Source of the DNA: Hypholoma sublateritium FD-334 SS-4
Taxonomy: Eukaryota; Basidiomycota; Agaricomycetes; Agaricales; Strophariaceae
DNA: 64,000 nt
NCBI GenBank assembly: GCA_000827495.1
Contig: KN817588.1
Span: 24,354-88,353 of the forward strand
Reading direction: 5' to 3'
The notes beneath the pieces were generated by a model, which was given only the letters and a program-made list of their open reading frames with translations, made no database searches and was not told the origin of the DNA. Position 1 is the stretch's first letter, and the number at the start of each line of letters is the position of its first letter. Position numbers and translations under genes: made by a program. This document shows, one piece after another, positions 24,507-34,402 of this stretch.

Positions 24507-25817
24507 GGTTCTTTACTCTTGAGCGAACAGGATGGAATCATGACATGTTGAATGAAATTGGAGGTAAAATAAACTCCGAGAATCTGAAAGGCTAGCCTAG
24601 GATTCAAAGTACAATTCAAAGGAATGAATAAACGGATGGTTTACATCACAGTTAAGTTATTGATTGGTTATTGAAGGGAGAAGTTTACCTTAGCGTTCGA
24701 TCCACAATGAATGTGAGATGTGGGATGAAGCTCCAGAACCTCAATGGAAAGCAGGAAGAGTGTTGGTTCGAGCAAGGGCGGTTGCTCCGTTGTTCCAGGA
24801 GAATATCGGGAACTGAGTTCGAAAAATCTTACGTAATGCAACCGGAAGCCCGAGCCGCCCCCGCCTGCCTCGATTCTCATTCAATTCTCTTTCACGCAAC
24901 ATTCACGGCAAAGTATATCGATATACCCAAGATAAACCCCACCCACGTTGTACCCACCTCATCATTTTTCCTACATAAGCAGTGACTTCAAAGTGACTTA
25001 TAGTACTTACTAGGTACATTTTTTTGACATTTTTCAAACATTTTTGTTTGATTTTTGTACTAGGTCTAGTACGTACGCGTGTCACTGGGCACGTCGACAA
25101 AAGTGGTTCTGCATAGATATTGGAAATGGCGATTCCAGCTATCTTTTATTGCATGGGAGTTCACGCAGAAGAAGCATATCACAGTTGCATATGCGGTGAC
25201 TATAAATGCCCTTCGTTACTTTTGACTTATTTGAATCACTTTTAGCTACTTAGTATATGACTGCACAGTACATACAACTTCACACGTCGGCCAAGTCAGG
25301 CCAATATTTCACTACGACAATCCACAGAGTACTTATTATATTCCCAGTAATATAGGGTTGAGCTTTCTCGACAAGAATTAGCTTTGTTCCTAAATATATA
25401 ACACTAGAAAGCGGGGGAATGAGAGATAGAAGGGGCCTGGCGCCCGGAGAACTGAAGGTGCCGAGGTGGCATGACCATGTCATATGGTTCTTTCCGCGAT
25501 TGAATGAGCGATTGAGCGCTTACATGGATAGATAGCCACACGGATTGTCTTCTACGCTCACAGTAAGCGCTTGCTGAGCAAGATGCCGCCTCGAAAGTTC
25601 GGCTAAGCTTCAATCTATCAACGGTACTCGAAGAAACTCGGGGCAAGGCAATGGTTAGTACCGCGACGCGGAAACACCTTCACCTGCGGAGAAAGATCCT
25701 GCCCGATCCAGGCTTGTTTTTGATCTGCAATCAAGGCACGGGCGCAACACGGGCGGCCGTATATATGTAAGTCACTGAAGACTGCGCCGTACGACGTCCG
25801 ACTCCCACCTCTTCCCC
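24507..25817. other. Spacer upstream of metacaspase
   Basis: Contains an imperfect palindromic AT-rich patch at about 24979-25085, with CAGTGAC and GTCACTG at its ends and TACTAGGTAC-type repeats inside. No gene with consistent splice signals was seen. Confidence 0.5.
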
Positions 25818-25955
25818 ATGTCCACTGGGCCTCTCATCATTGCCCTCGCACGAGTGAGCTGCAGGGGGGCAATCCCCGCTCGAATATCACTCGCAGCTTA
25901 CCTTCATCTAATCATAAAACCGCCCACCTTCGCTCCTCTGTGCAAGTTGCTCAAG

Positions 25956-28234
25956 ATGCATGCCCTGTGGCTTGCGAGACAGCCGAGTTCGCGTCTGCGA
26001 AAACTTCTGAAGATATTCAAGGAACTTCTGTATGGAAAGCGTAAGGCGCTCCTCATTGGCATCCAGAATCAACCAGAGGAACCCATTGAAGAATGTTCTC
26101 CGGCTGCGAGTGCCATCGTCAGCGTCATTGAGTCGCCGATCAAGAGCAAGCCTAGGGCCCCTCGGAGGAAGAATCGTAAGACAAAGAAGTCCAAAGGAGC
26201 TTCGAGATCACAAGAGACGGATGCGTTGAAGGGACCCCACCACGACGTGCAAGCTATGTACGATCTCTTGATAAGCACGTCAGCCTTTTGATAGTTCCGA
26301 GCTGTTATCTTATCTCTACCTACTGCAGACAAATATGGATATTACGCAGAAGACATCGTTGTTCTCATCGATGACGGTGACCCGCAGCATAGACAGCCAA
26401 CTCGAGAGAATATTGTGCGTTTCCAGCTTTATTCTGTCTGTGCAATTACTAACCGCGTCGTTGCTAAGATATACCACATGAAATATCTCGTGAGCGGTGC
26501 CCGAGAGGGAGATAGATTATTCTTCCATTGTCTGTTCGCCATATGGCATGCTCGCACTGTTCATGCTTATCAGTAATCTTCAGATGCTGGGCATGCGGAT
26601 CAGGAGGACACAACCGACATCGAGGAAGAAGACGGAAAAAATGAATGTGAATTCTTTCTTCTTAGCCCTGTGGCGTACGACTCTATCTGACGTTTGGTGA
26701 AATGATAATGATCAGTTATACTGACCTCTGATGGGTTCAAAATCATGGATAATGTGAGTACCGTTTTGTCCACAGTCATCTGGTGCCGACGTTCGTGCAT
26801 TGTAGGAGCTCAAGTTAGAGCTCGTCGAATCACTCTGCGATATCAAATGTACTTTGACGGTATGGCAGGTCGTGGATTACTCTAATTTGTCTCATTCTTT
26901 TGAGGCCAGGCTGTCCTTGACTGTTGTCATTCCGGCTCGCTACTCGGTAAGCATGCAACGACGGATCAGATATCTAGAATTTGATACAGATTCCGTCCAG
27001 ACCTCGAACATAGTCACTGCAATAATGTTTATGTACCATGGCTCAACAAGGGACGGAGGCGAACAAAAACATTACAGGCAAATGGTGCGTAATTTAGATA
27101 CCCGATATGGTCCTTTTCTTGATGTGTACCTATCAACAGCCCGTAGGGATGGCGGTACTCCATTTTCTTATTCGTTTAATGTCGTATCAGCCTCTGATGA
27201 AGGTATTCTGCTAGACATGATCCCGCCAATGGATAGTATTTTCGACACCGCGGGGCTGACTCCTGCCAATATGTCCCCGCCAAAACCCCCCACCCAAATT
27301 ATCAAGCAAAAGCCCGCATCGCTTATCATCAATACTGCAGTGTGCTACCCAACTCCGCCTCCATCGCACCAATCACGCAAGCCAAGCTACGAGGGGCCGG
27401 GTATCAATATCACCGACGCTACCCCTCCAGCGGAATTAATTGAATTCATGTCGCCACAGCATTTCACCATGTCACCGTCGGCAGTCTTTCCTTTCTGTAC
27501 GGGTGACTCTCGACAGGATATTCTGAAAAGTATTGCAAGAGACACGTTACGAACCGGAGTGAAAGTAGTGCGTGACCATGTTTATCAGATTCTCAAGATA
27601 TGATTAACCGTTGGTGTAGGTGTGCATCTCCGCCGCTAAAGATAGTGAGCTAGCTTGGGAGGACGGCGAGGGAAAATCGATGACTCAGGTATACATTTAA
27701 TTCTCTGATTATAGGATGAGTATAACACATCTTCTTCCTTTCATAAGTATTTCGTTCAGAACCTCAGTGAGTTTTATTTTTGGATATTGTCTCAAAGCGT
27801 ACTTACATAGATGTATCGTAGCCATCAACCCGAGGCCAACGCTTCATACCCTTCTCACTTCAATCAGGCGAGAAATCTTTTGATCTCCCACTCTTTTTGC
27901 ACTGAAGCCATTTTTCAGTCACGATATCCACGCGTACTATGTCAGTGAGCTGCACCAGCAAGCTCGATATTATAAAAAGAAATTGGAGAGTCTCGGTAAG
28001 CGAGAGGGAGACTTGACCGCATCCGTGGCAGAAATGCACAATTTTCAAAATCCGCAGGTGTGTACTGGCTTCGATTTGGTATGGCAGCTCAAATGGTCGT
28101 CTTTTTGATCGCGTCCCATTTTCCAGCTTTCCAGTCGTGTCCCGTTGGTAAGTATTCACGTACATATGATCCTGATCTACACTATCAAGTTTAATTACTT
28201 TTCGCAGGACATGGAACAGCTGTTTGAACCTTAA
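25956..28234 (+). CDS. Type-I metacaspase (peptidase C14 family)
   Basis: Caspase-fold cysteine protease cleaving after Arg/Lys. In fungi it is linked to protein quality control and cell death. About 13 small exons assemble: KRKALLIGIQ (first strand), LKGPHHDVQAMYDLL, YGYYAEDIVVLIDD, MKYLVSGAREGDRLFFHYAG with the catalytic His in HYAGHADQ across the 26530-26583 intron, EEDGKNE, then AVLDCCHSGSLLDLEH with the catalytic Cys after the 26860-26909 intron, and VYVPWLNKGRRR. Then come FCTG, VCISAAKDSELAWEDGEGKS, SISHDIHAYYVSELHQQARY and EMHNFQNPQLSSRVPL, and the stop at 28234. The family landmarks are in order, so it appears intact. Introns 26275-26328 and 27867-27918 need GC donors to keep frame. 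The start is the ATG at 25956; an in-frame ATG at 25818 would add 46 residues. No Pro/Gln-rich prodomain is obvious. Confidence 0.92.
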
Positions 28235-28563
28235 TTATACATTTCCCTGCTCGAACATGTACCTTCGATTGCGGTGCCTTGACCATATGTTCTCTTCAAT
28301 TGACATGGCCCGTTATAAATAATTTTACTTTTTCCGGTGTTTTCATCGCCTGATATACATAAATAACTTTTACACCATTTATGACCCTTGAATGAAAAGA
28401 AAATAGCCAAATCACACTCAAAAATATGAGGGCTGAATCGATGAATAGGCGCGCTGGAAAAAGAAGTGCCCTGGTGCGATATCAGCGCGCATACACATGC
28501 ACAGATCAAGCAAGTCTTTTGAACCAGTGACTTACTATGGCCGTTCGAATCAACCTTCACTAG

Positions 28564-29535
28564 TTAAGAAACGAAATTCCTGGCGATGGCCCAGAAGTCT
28601 TTCATCCGTAAACAGCATTGCAAAAACCGGAAAGATAATAATCCACCTGTTGGTTGGTTAGTGATAGAGTAATCTGACGAGGACGACCGTGTATCGCACT
28701 CAATTTCTATTGCAGCCCCTTGTCGTATTATGGGAGACAGGCTTTGTGTGACTCCAGTTGAAGATTTAGTAAACAGTAGGACGCGCACGTCTTGCGGAAA
28801 TTGTAGCGCGCATTTAACAAGCATCTCAATGACCAGTGTCTGCTCTTCATGTTCCAAGTAGTCACATCCGTCCACAATGAAGAGTATGTGGTGGGAATGA
28901 ACGGTGTATGTATCGGCAGAGAGGATCACTGCAATTGGTTGCAGAACGAGCGTTTCGAGTTGGTCGTATGGGGAGCGTGATAGGACAGCTGGATCGTAGG
29001 CGACACAATTTTAAATACAGTCCAGAGCCAGTTGGGACGCGACGCCGAGCTGATACGCAATAGTTGCAATAAATTCAGTGGGAATTTCGCTATTCCTGGA
29101 ATTTTCATCGAAAAAAAATGTGGCCAGGGATACACGCCGCCCATGAGCTTGACGATCGGCGACGATTTCTGCAATGGCGGATACACATGATGGTCCGTGC
29201 ACCCATAGTATATTCTCGGCTGCACTGGTATCTTGAATCCACTTTAGAACCTTGAAAATGATCTCCTCATGTTCCCTGGCTGTGTTCTCACGGCTCCTTC
29301 GACGGCTACTCGAGTTGTAGAGGGCGTTAAAATTGGCTTTCCGATATAGCAGTTGCCATCCTTCTGGCAATCAATACAGGCACGGAATAGTATGACCATC
29401 GGACGTGCCTTGATATTGTATCAAGAATTTGTGGCAGTTACAGGCTTGAATGTTGCCTTTGACGTCAACGAATGTTCCTCCAGAAATAAGTGTGTGATTG
29501 CTGCCCGCCAATATTCCAGTAACTGTGTGGTTCAT
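28564..29535 (-). pseudogene. NACHT-like protein without P-loop, copy A (one internal stop)
   Basis: Exon 1 is 29535-29409 and starts MNHTVTGILAGSN. It carries the LISGGTFVDV form of the N-terminal GG-x-F motif. Exon 2 is 29360-28564. The intron, 29361-29408, has a GC donor (AAG|GCACGT) where other copies have GT. The NACHT-like core reads WVHGPSCVSAIAEIVADR in place of Walker A, then FIATIAYQLG, DPAVLSRSPYDQLETLVLQP, Walker B ILFIVDGCDYLE and LLFTKSS in the sensor-1 place. A TAA at 29013-29011 interrupts the frame between AYQLG and the DPAVL block; the frame is otherwise whole at 308 codons. So it is either newly inactivated or carries a base error. It is convergent with the metacaspase, 330 bp apart. 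Confidence 0.85.
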
Positions 29536-31968
29536 TTGAATAGTGTAGCGGAGAAGTTTTGGCGACAGCGGGTTTTCAATAAAGGAAAATAAGGCCAAGT
29601 AGACGAAGGACTGAATCCGGCGGGTGGGACTTATATGTAGCAAGTGCTTAAGCGTTGATATATCCCTGACGTAGCACTTACGATTATTACAATTGGTCGA
29701 TCCCAACAAAGGTGTGTAGGTCAAGCATGTCATAGATATACCAATGTTGGGTCCGTCCAGGTATGACAGCCCAACGGTGTTAGAGTAGTACAGTAATGTA
29801 TTGAAATTAAGGTTTGCGGCGTTTTCCACCGGCGTTGCACGATTTCAGAGCAATATGTGTAATATCTGAGCGCTACACGCTGAGAGTGTATAGGTAACCC
29901 ACATAGCATAACGCTCCATCAGTTTTCCTTTTCAGTACTACTCTGCCCTGTCCTTGTACTATTTTATGTATTTTTACTGATCCACGGATATGTTGAATTC
30001 ATTATGTTGCTTGTGGGCATTATTTAATCTGGTCTATTGATATGCCCTTAGCTGAAAATAGCACCAGAATGACGGTGGATGAACCCATAATCTTCAGAGC
30101 TGCGTGATTTCCCTCCAACGATCAAATCTTATCGATGACGCTTGGGTGGGACTGTATGCAATTCGGGAATCCGCCGCCGACCTGGAGGAAGATAGCAAAT
30201 GCCCCACCGTCAGCGCCCACATCGCCCCCGTTTGCTGTGAGCTCCTCCTCGTGAAGTTCCTGCACGTCCGAATCTGCACTGACGCCGCTCTAGTGCGCAC
30301 CTCGCCTCGCTTTCCCACGCCACATCTGCTGCATGCGTGTATCGCCCCCTACGTTCCGGACGCACCTGCCGTCATCACCATCGTCATCTGCAGTTGCAGT
30401 GAGAAGTCGTTCCACCACAGCGGCTCCATATAATCGCATTCACAGTAAAACTCCAGAGTCATTGGCTCCCAAGGACATGCTCCACTCCCACAGAACATGC
30501 CCACCGCTCCACCTGCGCGCGCCCATCCGTTGAGCGCCCATGAGCGCTGAACAGATGCTTGTCGGTCATCCTGGCATAGCCGACACATACCTCGAACTAC
30601 TTCTTTTGAATCCTCTTCCCAGTTGATACCACGCGCGCGGTGGGGTGAGCGTGCTTCGTGTACTGCGTACGCCGACGACCGGGGCGCCGCCATGAACGGA
30701 CCGCGACCTGCGCCGGGCGCTAAAGATCTGAAGCACTGACTCTCACGCGCAAGCACCTATTCTCGTGCACGTACTTGAGCACTGCACACTGCCTTTCACC
30801 TGTGCATTCTGACACCACGGTTATCTATATCCGAACCAGGAGTCAGGACTCCCTGCCATAAATTGGAATCAGCTCTGTCGTTATGATCAGTACCTGGACC
30901 GTTCGAATATCGCGGTCTGTTTATTACGCCGCCTGAGGAGACTATCATTCGACGATCTTGGATGTACTATGCTCTAGAATATTAAGGAAGAAGCAAACTC
31001 GTAAATACAGTCTATATCCGTGGACTCTTTTCACAACAACGAGCCAGTAAAGTTCTTCACTGTCTTTAGACGCGTGTGCGCGCCGTCCACAGAGAAAAGG
31101 CCGCAGTGGCCGCGGAAGGCGTTGCGCGTGTACAGACAGCTCGGTGTGTGCAGAAAATAGCGCAATGGGGGAGCGTGATGTACCCGTTGGTGCTATACAT
31201 TGGGGCGCTGAAGCCGCGGAGGGAGGTGGGGATGGCATAGCGAGGTGCAGCGCATGCGGCAACAACAGCTGCGCGCTGGGTTTAGTTGGGGCTGGGGGAA
31301 TGGGCGAAGCGCGTTCCCGGCTTCGGGCGCAAGTACAGCGCATGGTGCGCTCAACGACCTTTCATGGCACGTATCGGTGGGGGTGGTGGGAGGGCCTATT
31401 TAACGATTATCGCGCGCCTTGTCACCGCCGGCCGGTAAGCGGCCAGGTCATGTGGGCGGGCTGTCCATGCCGGCTTCAGCCGATTTCACCGGTCGGGCCG
31501 GATTTTCTTGTTGATTTCTAATGGCTCGTGAGCATTCCATACGATTTTACCACTCAACGTTCTTCTAACGGGACCATTCTCTCTCGGCACAGCTTGAATT
31601 GCTCATGAATGGCACTCACCAGGCTTTCGGGGGTCAAGTTCAACGGCAGCACCAGTGAGACGCGTCTGGAAACGCGCCGGGCGGGTTGATGCAGATCGGG
31701 ATAGAACACGTAGGGGTACGAGGAGGCGGGCAGGGAGTGCGAGGAGTACAGGGGCGATGAATGTGACGGACGATGACGACAAATACGCACATACTACTGT
31801 CTACGGGCGGATTCGGACACATAAGCTCTGTATTCCACATCGTCTCCTCCCCAAATCGAAAGGAAACCATAACACTCCTGACCCGCTCGCCATATCCGAC
31901 GCGCTGCCGCCGAACCAGACAGCTGATGAGCATTTTATCCCCGAGGAGCGCGAGGGTCTGCGCTCAAA
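29536..31968. other. Gene-poor stretch with GC-rich islands
   Basis: GC-rich blocks at about 30100-30760 and 31100-31520 hold overlapping frames on both strands, with no recognisable domain or convincing splice pairs. The AT-rich sequence between shows nothing. Confidence 0.5.
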
Positions 31969-32250
31969 ATGTCCGACACAATCGACGAGGAGCTGATGCA
32001 GGAAAAGGCGCGACTGCAGGAGCAGAGGGTGATTAGGGCGATTGTGCTCCGCCAGAGCGAGATAGGTGAGTCGCACATGGCCTCAGCTTTGGCGGACGGC
32101 GCTGACGATCCTCTCAGGCAAAAGACTAACACTGACAAACGAGCTGTCCCAAGCCCTACCTATGAAGGCCGCCTGGCGTACCATCATCCAGCTCGGCGTT
32201 TTCTCTCTTGTCAAGCTGTTGGCCTTCGGCGAGCGCCTAGGCTGCCATGC
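31969..32250 (+). CDS. Weak hypothetical gene with helical N-terminus
   Basis: The ATG at 31969 starts MSDTIDEELMQEKARLQEQR, a charged heptad-like helix. A consensus intron at 32066-32117 (GTGAGT to CAG) joins it in frame to LTLTNELSQALP and a second helix. The 3' end is not resolved: the frame stays open to 32569, but the text becomes low-complexity after about 32250, so more exons or decay are likely. The product is not recognised. Confidence 0.35.
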
Positions 32251-33105
32251 TTTTCCTCTCGATGTTTGCGCCACCGTATTGATCGCCACTGTCCCCTCGC
32301 CACCCTGCACGGCATCGCCTGTGAATGTATATATCCCCCTACGTCCTGGTTATCGGGTGCTGCGTTCATCGGAGCGCGGAGCCTCCACATCTGTCACCAC
32401 GCAAGACGAAGCTGGACAGCGCCTCCGTCTACACGGGCCCGTCCCGCTCCTCCCTTGCGCCGCTGATTCACCTCACTTGTGCTCGCTCCGCCACTGCGAT
32501 CGCGTCGAACTTTCCCGGGTGCCGCCCTCCTGCTCCCCCGAGTGCCTTGTGCTCTTCCTCGCCGGCTAAGCGTATACCAGAGTCGGCGTCGGCGCGCATC
32601 TTACGTGGTCGTTACCCAGGAGGACGCGGCTTACGCGATGATACCGATGACCTCTGCGCACAAGCGCGAGGCACCTACGACCGCACTCATCGTCCGTCAA
32701 GCCGCGGGGCCAGTGAAACGCTTAGCTATTCTCGCTGCATCCGCTGATGCGGCCACGCAGCCCATGCAGCGGCGACGCTCATGCTCACGCATGTCAACCA
32801 CAACGCGCCGCAGTGGCGGACGCTGCTATTGACTTGCAGATGCCAGCCGTCCTCGCCCCCATCTACGCCGCCCGGCCCACATATACTCAAGCAGGCGAAG
32901 AAGCCGCACAGCGATCTGCGCCGCGTATCCCCCGTATTCAGGGTGCGCGCGCGGCGGCCATCATACCGATCCTCGTAGGATTCCCCTGCGAGGGACGCAC
33001 GAGCCTTGCATACATACGCTACTTCTTGGAGAAAATCGACGGTGACGACATCTTTTAATTAATATTAACAGTACATGCACGCCTCCTCCGATACGTAAGC
33101 TGTGT
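32251..33105. other. GC-rich island, no gene called
   Basis: Overlapping open frames on the plus strand up to 33058 (one ends LEKIDGDDIF) without a domain. They could be further exons of the 31969 gene, but no splice pattern was settled. Confidence 0.4.
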
Positions 33106-34125
33106 TTATTCTCTCTGTGTGTGATACAGAGGCCTTGCGATACTAAATATCAAGATCAGACAACCGCTCAATAGCCGGGCGAACATTCTGATATCGATAT
33201 GCCTCATAAAGGCGGATGCGACCTGCCGAATAGCAGATACTATGCTGGAAACAGAAAACCACAGCGCTGAGCCTTTTGCTGACGCAGACAAGATCTCGGG
33301 GACTGTGATTATGGTGACGGGTTTCTGGATTTGGGAAGTATTCAACAAATGCTCAATCTCCTGCGAAGGTGCGCTGAATAAAATGAGTGCTACTGGACGA
33401 GGAAGACATTCTATGATTTCGAGGAGGGCGTGAGTGATGACTCGCTGCTGTTCGGCGGGATACAGGTGAATGTAGTCGACGATAATAACCGCTGGATGCG
33501 ACAGGGTGAGGCGGTGTGATTGCTGGAGGGACGTGAATGGGACGAGAATCAGTTCGCGGAGCTGATCACATACTGAGCGTGAAAAGATGGCGGGATCGCG
33601 TTCGATGGCAGCAACGACTAGTGTACGCGCTCCCGGTACAAGAAGGCAGAGCTGGTATGCAATCGTTGGGATGAACGCTGTATAGTGTGGGTGGATGTCG
33701 TCCGCCGATTCGCGAAAGAAGAACGTGACGGGGGACAAGCAGGAGTCAGCGATGCTTTGCGCAATGCTGAATATTGCGGATGGGCCATTGACCCACACAA
33801 GTCTGGTTGACGGTGTGTCTTCATTCAAGTTGATAATGTCTGTAATTGCCTTTTGAATGGCTTCGTGTTCAGCGCATAGGTACCTTGACGCGCCGTGCTG
33901 CCCCGAGGAGTTATGGAAGGCGCTTGAAGCAATGCTCCGGGCGAGCAAGCTCCATCCTTGGTGTTTGATTAGCATACTGTAGATGGGTGAAGTGCATGTA
34001 CACATACCGTGCCATCCAATTCCACAGCGCTCAACAAGCTTGAACGTTCCGCCCACAACGACAACATTGCAATGAGAGAACACCCCACTTGAGCTGGTTA
34101 AGTGGTCCCGTTGCTCAGCTGGCAT
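33106..34125 (-). CDS. NACHT-like protein without P-loop, copy B
   Basis: Exon 1 is 34125-34008, starting MPAEQRDHLTSSSGVF and carrying CNVVVVGGTFKLV. Exon 2 is 33956-33106. The intron, 33957-34007, has GTATGT, a CTAAT branch site and an AAG acceptor. The frame is 322 aa without a stop. The Walker A place reads WVNGPSAIFSIAQSIADS, with no GxGK. The core continues VTFFF, FIPTIAYQLCLL, DPAIFSRSVCDQL. Walker B reads VIIVDYIHLYP, so the second acidic position is lost, and sensor 1 is LILFSAPS. A hydrophobic C-terminal segment (LLSGCLILIFSIA) may bind membrane. B groups with E and G by lacking the D-G-x-D signature. A 56-bp tandem repeat lies in its upstream region. Confidence 0.85.
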   Translation of the reverse strand: MPAEQRDHLTSSSGVFSHCNVVVVGGTFKLVERCGIGWHGMCTCTSPIYSMLIKHQGWSLLARSIASSAFHNSSGQHGASRYLCAEHEAIQKAITDIINLNEDTPSTRLVWVNGPSAIFSIAQSIADSCLSPVTFFFRESADDIHPHYTAFIPTIAYQLCLLVPGARTLVVAAIERDPAIFSRSVCDQLRELILVPFTSLQQSHRLTLSHPAVIIVDYIHLYPAEQQRVITHALLEIIECLPRPVALILFSAPSQEIEHLLNTSQIQKPVTIITVPEILSASAKGSALWFSVSSIVSAIRQVASAFMRHIDIRMFARLLSGCLILIFSIARPLYHTQRE

Positions 34126-34241
34126 CTGGTAAACGGGACGCGGGGAAAGCGCCGTGGGGGTACTTGAGCACCCGTAAGATTTTATAGTTCCTATCGACAA
34201 GAGAAATCAATAGACACGTGTACATATCCCCGCGAACTTCA

Positions 34242-34402
34242 TTAGAGGGAACTATATTTATCAATGAAATTGTTGCCGCCCGTCCGTCAGTCTCCAGTTA
34301 GAGGGAACCATGTTTATCAATGAAATTGTTGCCGCCCGTCCGTCAGTCTCCAGTTAGAGGGAACTATATTTATCAATGAAATTGTTGCCCGTCAGTCTCC
34401 AG
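34242..34402. repeat. 56-bp tandem repeat, 2.9 units
   Basis: Units start at 34242, 34298 and 34354, each with TTAGAGGGAACTATATTTAT (one CATG variant) and ending in GTCAGTCTCCAG. The third unit lacks 7 bp (GCCCGTC). The array is 117-277 bp upstream of the copy B ATG. Confidence 0.95.

Noticed and set aside
24979..25085. Possible small TIR element with CAGTGAC ends
   Set aside because: Only seven bases match at the ends and no target duplication is visible.
26854..26950. Apparent loss of the metacaspase catalytic Cys (frame reads VVDYSNLSHSF)
   Set aside because: The frame crosses a 50-nt intron (26860-26909, GTATGG, CTAAT branch site, CAG). Splicing gives AVLDCCHSGSLL with the Cys in place.
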